Made by a program: the position numbers and the translations under genes | Notes under the pieces: generated by a model | The model's database searches: none | The model's input: the letters and a program-made list of their open reading frames with translations, nothing else | Told to the model about the DNA's origin: nothing | Part shown: positions 59,459 to 64,000 of the stretch, piece after piece | Position numbering within the stretch: position 1 is the stretch's first letter | Layout: each line of letters begins with the position of its first letter | NCBI RefSeq assembly: GCF_007970665.1 | Contig: NZ_CP042430.1 | Span: 3,472,001-3,536,000 of the forward strand | Direction: 5' to 3' | DNA from: Baekduia soli | Lineage (GTDB): Bacteria > Actinomycetota > Thermoleophilia > Solirubrobacterales > Solirubrobacteraceae | DNA length: 64,000 nucleotides

Positions 59459-59863
59459 CTAGCCCTCCCGCACGGCGATGGTCATCCGCACGAGGGCGCA
59501 CAGGCGGTCCTCGTCGTCGGTGATCTCGACCTCCCACACCCAGGTCGTCCGCCCGCGGTGGCGCACGCGGCCCACGGCGTGGATCGTCCCGCCCAGCAGC
59601 GGGCGCAGGAACGACGTCTGGTTGCTCAGCCCCTGGGCGGTGCGCCCGTCGCCGCGCACGGCGAAGAACGTCGCCATGGACGTCGTGGACTCGGCGATGG
59701 ACGCGAGCACCCCGCCGTGCACGAGCCCGGCCGGCTGCTTGTGGTGGTCCAGCACGTCGACGTGGGCGCGGATCTCGCCCGCGTCGAGGTCGAGGCTGTC
59801 GACGACGAGGCCGTAGAGGCCGTCGAAGGTGCCGGGGAACGTGATCGGGAGCTCGACGTCCAT
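59459..59863 (-). CDS. PaaI-type hot-dog thioesterase
   Basis: 134 residues. The hot-dog helix VDVLDHHKQPAGLVHGGVLA carries the HGG motif, followed by ESTTSMATFFAVRGDGRTAQ, then GLSNQTSFLRPLLGGTIHAV and VWEVEITDDEDRLCALVRMT. These proteins hydrolyse aryl- or acyl-CoA. The ATG at 59863 is chosen over upstream frames that overlap the divergent gene. Confidence 0.9.
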   Translation of the reverse strand: MDVELPITFPGTFDGLYGLVVDSLDLDAGEIRAHVDVLDHHKQPAGLVHGGVLASIAESTTSMATFFAVRGDGRTAQGLSNQTSFLRPLLGGTIHAVGRVRHRGRTTWVWEVEITDDEDRLCALVRMTIAVREG

Positions 59864-59896
59864 GGAGGTGCCGGACGATAGCGACGGCTCCTCGGG

Positions 59897-59902
59897 TAGC
59901 CT
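59897..59902 (+). promoter_or_regulatory. -10 element TAGCCT
   Basis: Ends 10 nt before the ATG at 59913. Confidence 0.45.
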
Positions 59903-59912
59903 CCTGCGCCGC

Positions 59913-60860
59913 ATGGCCCCTTTCAGCGAGCTTCCCGCCGACCAGAAGGCCGTCCTGCAGCTCGTGCTGCGCCAGGGGCGCACGTACGACGAGATCGGCG
60001 GCCTGCTGCGCATCTCCCCCGAGGCGGTCCGCGAGCGCGCCCTGACCGCGCTGGGCGCCATCGGCCCGGCGGAGATGACCGACCTCGACGGCGACCGCCA
60101 GGACGAGATCGGCGACTACCTGCTCGGCCAGCAGTCGGCGTCCCAGCGCGCCGCTACACGCGCGCTGCTGCAGGACTCGGCCCCCGCCCGCAGCTGGGCG
60201 CGCCAGGTCGCGGGCGAGCTGCGCAGTGCCGGCGTCGGCGGCGACCAGGCGCTGCCCGACATCGCGGCCGACCCCGAGGAGGTCGACGAGGCGTTCGGCG
60301 CGCTGGAGGCCCGCCACCGCGCCCGCGCCGAGCACGAGCGCTCCTCGCGCTGGGGCGGCGCCCTGCTGCTCGTGGGCCTGGGGCTCATCGTCGCCGTGGC
60401 GATCCTCCTGCTGACCGGGACCCTCGGCGGCGGCGACAAGGGCGACAGCGGCTCGGTCGCCTCGACGCCGACGGCCGCGGACACCACGACGACGTCGACG
60501 ACCACCGGCGCGTCGGTCGAGGCCCAGATCAACCTCAACCCGCCCGCCGGCAGCTCCTCCGCGGCGCTGGGCGTGGCCAACGTCGTCTCCCAGGACGGCA
60601 AGCGCGCGCTGGCCGTCGTCGGCCAGAAGCTCGCCGCCAGCGGCCACTACGTGCTCTGGCTGCGTAACGGCACCAAGGTCAAGTTCCTGGGCTTCTTCCC
60701 GCCCGTCACCGGCAGCGGCTCGAGCAAGGGGCGCCTGCAGGGCCTGGTCGCGGCCCCGTCGGACCTGGCGAGCTACACGGAGATCCTCGTCTCCCGCGAG
60801 CCCGGCAGCAAGCCGACCAGGCCCACGGCCGTCGTGCTCACCGGCAAGCTGACCGGGTGA
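59913..60860 (+). CDS. Sigma-region-4-like HTH fused to a membrane RskA-type domain
   Basis: 315 residues. Residues 1-55 resemble sigma region 4 (LPADQKAVLQLVLRQGRTYD, then EIGGLLRISPEAVRERALTA). A helical ~90-residue stretch follows, then one membrane helix (ALLLVGLGLIVAVAILLLTG) near 150-170, a Thr-rich linker, and an external domain ending GSKPTRPTAVVLTGKLTG. That external part (VSQDGKRALAVVGQKLAASG, HYVLWLRNGTKVKFLGFF) matches the anti-sigma-K (RskA) C-terminal pattern. So an anti-sigma-like sensor appears to carry its own DNA/polymerase-type HTH. Confidence 0.75.
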   Translation: MAPFSELPADQKAVLQLVLRQGRTYDEIGGLLRISPEAVRERALTALGAIGPAEMTDLDGDRQDEIGDYLLGQQSASQRAATRALLQDSAPARSWARQVAGELRSAGVGGDQALPDIAADPEEVDEAFGALEARHRARAEHERSSRWGGALLLVGLGLIVAVAILLLTGTLGGGDKGDSGSVASTPTAADTTTTSTTTGASVEAQINLNPPAGSSSAALGVANVVSQDGKRALAVVGQKLAASGHYVLWLRNGTKVKFLGFFPPVTGSGSSKGRLQGLVAAPSDLASYTEILVSREPGSKPTRPTAVVLTGKLTG

Positions 60861-60870
60861 GCCGCGGCGC

Positions 60871-61317
60871 TCAGCCGGCGGCGCCGTGCAGCTCCGCCAG
60901 CGCGTCGAGCGCGCCGTCGAGCTGACGCCGCGCGGCGCGGCGGACGATGAGGCCGCCGAGGCGGGAGATCCCCTGCAGGCGCTGGTCCAGGACCAGCTCG
61001 ACCGCCGTGCCGCCGCCGGGGGCCTCGGCCAGCGCCACGCGCGTCTGCGACGAGCGCAGCAGCTTGGCGAACGGCGTGCCCTCGACGTCCTGGTCCCAGG
61101 ACACGGCCGTCGGCTTGTGCCGCACGCCGAAGCGGAAGTCCGCGCGCACCAGCACGCCGCGGTCGGAGCGCAGCACCTGCGTGAACCCGCGGCCGTCGGC
61201 GCCCTCCACCCGCTCCACGCGCGGCCACCAGCGCACGAGCTGCTGCGGATCGGCCACCGTCTGCCAGACGACGGGCGGCGGCGCGGCCAGGGTCCGCCGG
61301 CGCCGTGTCACCGGCAC
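60871..61317 (-). CDS. SRPBCC (START-like) domain protein
   Basis: 148 residues. The pattern TRRRRTLAAPPPVVWQTVAD, QQLVRWWPRVERVEGADGRG, AVELVLDQRLQGISRLGGLI and a final helix RQLDGALDALAEL is the hydrophobic-pocket polyketide-cyclase/START fold. Its ligand is unknown. It is 7 nt downstream of apt and likely shares its transcript. Confidence 0.87.
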   Translation of the reverse strand: MPVTRRRRTLAAPPPVVWQTVADPQQLVRWWPRVERVEGADGRGFTQVLRSDRGVLVRADFRFGVRHKPTAVSWDQDVEGTPFAKLLRSSQTRVALAEAPGGGTAVELVLDQRLQGISRLGGLIVRRAARRQLDGALDALAELHGAAG

Positions 61318-61324
61318 CGCGGCG

Positions 61325-61855
<531 letters not shown>

Positions 61856-61862
61856 CGGCGGC

Positions 61863-62633
61863 TCATGGGCTGACGATCTTGCGCAGGTCCCGGATGAGCA
61901 GCAGGTGCTTGAGGTGCGTGGTGACCGCGGCGAGGTTCTCCAGCGCCTCGACGGCCTCCTTGCGGCGCTCGGTGTTGCGCGACCGCAGCGCCGGGGCGAG
62001 GATCTGCTGCAGCAGCGCGGCCTCGCGGTCGGCCGAGGTCCGGAACGCGCGCAGGTTGCGCCCGCCGACGCCGTAGCGCGCCAGCTCGGTGACGGCGCGG
62101 ACGATCTCGCGCTCGGTCTCGTCGTAGTACTTCGTGCCGGCGCGGACCTCGCCCTTGATGACGCCGTAGTCCTCGAGCTCGGCCACCAGGCGCGGCTCGG
62201 CCCGCGTGTCCTCGACGACGTCCTCGAGCGTGTAGAGCGCGCCGCCGCCGGTGACCGACATGCTCGGCCGCCGCCGGGGGCGCGGCTCGCTGGCCGCCGC
62301 GGCGGGGATCGGCGGCTCGTCAGCGTCGACGCGCCCCGCCGCCAGCTCCTGGCGGATGACGCGCAGCGGCAGGAACTCGTCGCGCTGCATGCGCAGGATC
62401 GTGCGCAGCCGCGCGACGTCGACCGCCGCGTAGAGGCGGTAGCCGCCCGGCGTCCGCCGCGGCTCGAGGAGCTTCTGGTCCTCGAGGTAGCGGATCTTGG
62501 AGATCGAGATGTCGGGGAACTCCTGGCGCAGGGCCTTGCAGACCGCGCCGATCGTCATCGACTTCGACGGGCGCTCGTCGGCGCCGGGGTCGGGCGTCGC
62601 GATGGGGGGCTGGGACTCCGTCACGGCGGCCAT
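61863..62633 (-). CDS. MerR-family regulator, FtsR-like
   Basis: 256 residues. MerR HTH: MTIGAVCKALRQEFPDISIS, then KIRYLEDQKLLEPRRTPGGY and RLYAAVDVARLRTILRMQRD. The long C-terminal region (ALYTLEDVVEDTRAEPRLVA, then ELARYGVGGRNLRAFRTSAD) is characteristic of the FtsR type that activates ftsZ in corynebacteria and always follows the GarA gene. Its ATG overlaps the garA stop by one base (TGATG). Confidence 0.87.
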   Translation of the reverse strand: MAAVTESQPPIATPDPGADERPSKSMTIGAVCKALRQEFPDISISKIRYLEDQKLLEPRRTPGGYRLYAAVDVARLRTILRMQRDEFLPLRVIRQELAAGRVDADEPPIPAAAASEPRPRRRPSMSVTGGGALYTLEDVVEDTRAEPRLVAELEDYGVIKGEVRAGTKYYDETEREIVRAVTELARYGVGGRNLRAFRTSADREAALLQQILAPALRSRNTERRKEAVEALENLAAVTTHLKHLLLIRDLRKIVSP

Positions 62634-63109
62634 CAGCGCGACAGGAACGTGAGCTTGTACTTGCCGACCTGCAGCTCGTCGCCGTCGGCCAGGTGGTGGG
62701 ACTCGATGCGCCGACGGTTGACGTAGGTGCCGTTGAGGGACCCGAGGTCGTCGAGGTGGTACTCGTCGCCGCGGCGCACGATGAGCGCGTGGTCGCGCGA
62801 CACCGTCACGTCGTCGAGGAAGACGTCGCTGTCGGGGCGCCGGCCGATCGTCATGCGCTCGCCCTGCAGCGGGAAGCTCTCGCCCACGCGGCCGCCGCCG
62901 GCCCGCACGACCAGCGCCGCGCCGCCGCCCTGGGCGACGACGTCGTCGAGCTCGACGGGCACGAGCTCACCCGACTCGTCGATCCGGTAGGTCGCCGTCG
63001 ACGACTCCGGCGCGCCCGGGTCGGGCTGGCCGATGAACGCGCCGCAGCGCTGGCAGTAGTTCGCGCCCTCGGCGTTCGTGAACCCGCACTCGGGGCAGTG
63101 GCGTGCCAC
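62633..63109 (-). CDS. GarA-like FHA protein with N-terminal zinc ribbon
   Basis: 158 residues. Residues 1-25 form a zinc ribbon (HCPECGFTNAEGANYCQRCG). Residues ~65-155 are a complete FHA domain: GRRPDSDVFLDDVTVSRDHA, DLGSLNGTYVNRRRIES and ADGDELQVGKYKLTFL, close to mycobacterial GarA. GarA binds and inhibits 2-oxoglutarate enzymes until phosphorylated by PknB/PknG at N-terminal Thr residues. The linker here (SSTATYRIDESGE) has candidate Ser/Thr sites but not the usual ETT motif. Confidence 0.87.
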   Translation of the reverse strand: MARHCPECGFTNAEGANYCQRCGAFIGQPDPGAPESSTATYRIDESGELVPVELDDVVAQGGGAALVVRAGGGRVGESFPLQGERMTIGRRPDSDVFLDDVTVSRDHALIVRRGDEYHLDDLGSLNGTYVNRRRIESHHLADGDELQVGKYKLTFLSR

Positions 63110-63130
63110 CGTGCTGGACGTCCGCCGCGC

Positions 63131-63391
63131 CTACTCGCCCGTGGGCTCGTCGTTGGAGGCGCGACCGGCCAGGATGTCGGTGAGCCGCTGCACGTCGGCG
63201 CCGGTGATGACCTCTTCGCCGCCCTCGTGGCGCTTGCGCAGGCGGTTGACCAGCTCGGCCCGCAGGATGTCGATCTTGCCGTGCAGGATGCGCCGGCGGT
63301 ACGAGATGTCGACCTCTTCTTCCGTGAGCTGCTGGATCAGATCCTTCAGCTCCTGGTCCGACAGCGAGCCGAGATCGGGAAACGTGTCCAT
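63131..63391 (-). CDS. rsiG: RsiG-like c-di-GMP-binding anti-sigma factor
   Basis: 86 residues from ATG (MDTFPDLGSLSDQELKDLIQ). The second helix contains EEVDISYRRRILHGKIDIL. This matches the RsiG c-di-GMP signature E(X)3S(X)2R(X)3Q(X)3D at every position except His in place of Gln. Streptomyces RsiG has two such helices in one chain; Rubrobacter has one and works as a homodimer, which this length and single motif also suggest. The expected target is a WhiG-type sigma factor. Position next to pgsA and garA is not evidence of function. GGAGGAG lies 12 nt before the ATG. Confidence 0.75.
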   Translation of the reverse strand: MDTFPDLGSLSDQELKDLIQQLTEEEVDISYRRRILHGKIDILRAELVNRLRKRHEGGEEVITGADVQRLTDILAGRASNDEPTGE

Positions 63392-63455
63392 CGTGGTCCA
63401 TCTCCTCCTGGGTGCGGGCCGCGCGAGGATAGCAGCGAACGGCCACACGTAAAGC

Positions 63456-64000
63456 TCAACTTGAGGGTGCAGCCCGCGTTGCGGCCAACGCCTCGCGGGT
63501 GTACATCAGGGCTGCCATGAGCGACAGCGCGAGGCCGATGTAGATCAGCACCTCCGCGACGGTGGGCAGGCCGCAGAGCGCGAAGAAGATCGCGCTCATC
63601 GTCGGCCACACGCCCCAGCGCCCCCACCAGTTGATCCTGAGCTCGATGCCGCGCGACAGCGCGATGCGCCCGGCGACCAGCAGGTAGAGCTCGCGGGCCA
63701 CCAGCACGGCGATCGCCCAGCGCGGCAGGCTCTCGAACTTCCAGCAGATGACCAGGCCGCTCACGACGAGCAGGCGGTCCACGACGGGGTCCAGGAGCGC
63801 GCCGAAGCGGCTGTACTGCCCCGTGACCCGCGCGGCGATGCCGTCGGCGTAGTCGCTCCAGCCGATGACCGCGAACAGCACGGCCGGCAGCGCGTCGGTC
63901 CCCGAGTCCGAGGACAGGCCCGTGACGAGCAGCACGGGGATGAGCGCGAGGCGCACGAACCCGATGGCGTTGGGGATCGTCCAGACGTTCCACGGGGCGT
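63456..64000 (-). CDS. pgsA: CDP-alcohol phosphatidyltransferase, PgsA-like (5' end off window)
   Basis: About 180 residues are present, starting inside WNVWTIPNAIGFVRLALIPV. The active-site signature is complete: SDYADGIAARVTGQYSRFGA continuing LLDPVVDRLL, i.e. DGx2ARx8Gx3Dx3D with its four metal Asp residues. Several membrane helices follow. The enzyme probably makes phosphatidylglycerol phosphate or phosphatidylinositol phosphate from CDP-diacylglycerol; which head group is not evident. The start codon lies beyond position 64000. Confidence 0.9.
   Translation of the reverse strand, partial: APWNVWTIPNAIGFVRLALIPVLLVTGLSSDSGTDALPAVLFAVIGWSDYADGIAARVTGQYSRFGALLDPVVDRLLVVSGLVICWKFESLPRWAIAVLVARELYLLVAGRIALSRGIELRINWWGRWGVWPTMSAIFFALCGLPTVAEVLIYIGLALSLMAALMYTREALAATRAAPSS

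Overview
The window is a piece of a very GC-rich actinobacterial chromosome with GTG starts, many 4-base ATGA/GTGA gene overlaps and extremely few AT-rich stretches. The closing cluster (pgsA, an RsiG-like anti-sigma, a GarA-like FHA protein, an FtsR-like MerR protein, apt) is an actinobacterial arrangement. The RsiG-like protein carries a single c-di-GMP signature, as in deep-branching lineages such as Rubrobacter, so I infer a Thermoleophilia/Solirubrobacterales-type organism. This placement is an inference, not a database result.

Layout. 0-5 kb: partial OsmC gene, an overlapping ABM monooxygenase / secreted protein / ferric-reductase operon, and a GAF-PP2C phosphatase. 5-14 kb: luciferase-like oxidoreductase, AlkX-type glycosylase, MFS exporter, a DedA operon with two beta-propeller lipoproteins, an orphan substrate-binding lipoprotein and a queuosine-salvage protein. 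14-20.6 kb: GroES-like protein, pseudouridine catabolism (psuG with a kinase), a phosphoribosyltransferase, a CheY relic, an ECF sigma/anti-sigma pair and an HTH-TOBE regulator. 20.6-25.3 kb: three TetR regulators, a Baeyer-Villiger-type monooxygenase and a universal stress protein. 25.3-29.3 kb: a damaged zone with an IS481-family element, a truncated VOC gene, an AraC relic and a CocE-like hydrolase broken by an in-frame TGA. 29.3-40.4 kb: metallopeptidase, PQ-loop protein behind a CRP-type palindrome, acyl-CoA ligase, TetR/MBL pair, acyl-ACP thioesterase, EamA, AzlCD and a DEAD-box helicase. 40.6-48.3 kb: a histidine kinase fused to an ASCH domain, DsbA-like protein with paired palindromes, PdxH, receiver protein, aminotransferase, LtrA and GNAT. 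48.3-57.3 kb: thioesterase, DUF3052, orphan DppB-type permease, two frameshifted hydrolases, a CnoX-like thioredoxin, DinB, an RlpA-like protein behind a c-di-AMP riboswitch, and an ECF sigma factor. 57.4-64 kb: wax-ester synthase-like enzyme, a membrane protein apparently starting at CTG, PaaI thioesterase, a sigma4-HTH/RskA-like membrane protein, and the closing cluster.

Two themes run through the region. First, most transcription units lack a Shine-Dalgarno sequence and instead have a TANNNT hexamer ending 6-10 nt before the start codon, the geometry of leaderless mRNAs; I used this to choose starts. Second, at least six genes are damaged, from single-base lesions that might be assembly errors to clear relics around the insertion sequence. 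I saw no rRNA, tRNA or CRISPR array, and no stretch longer than about 300 bases is without a gene, relic or regulatory element.
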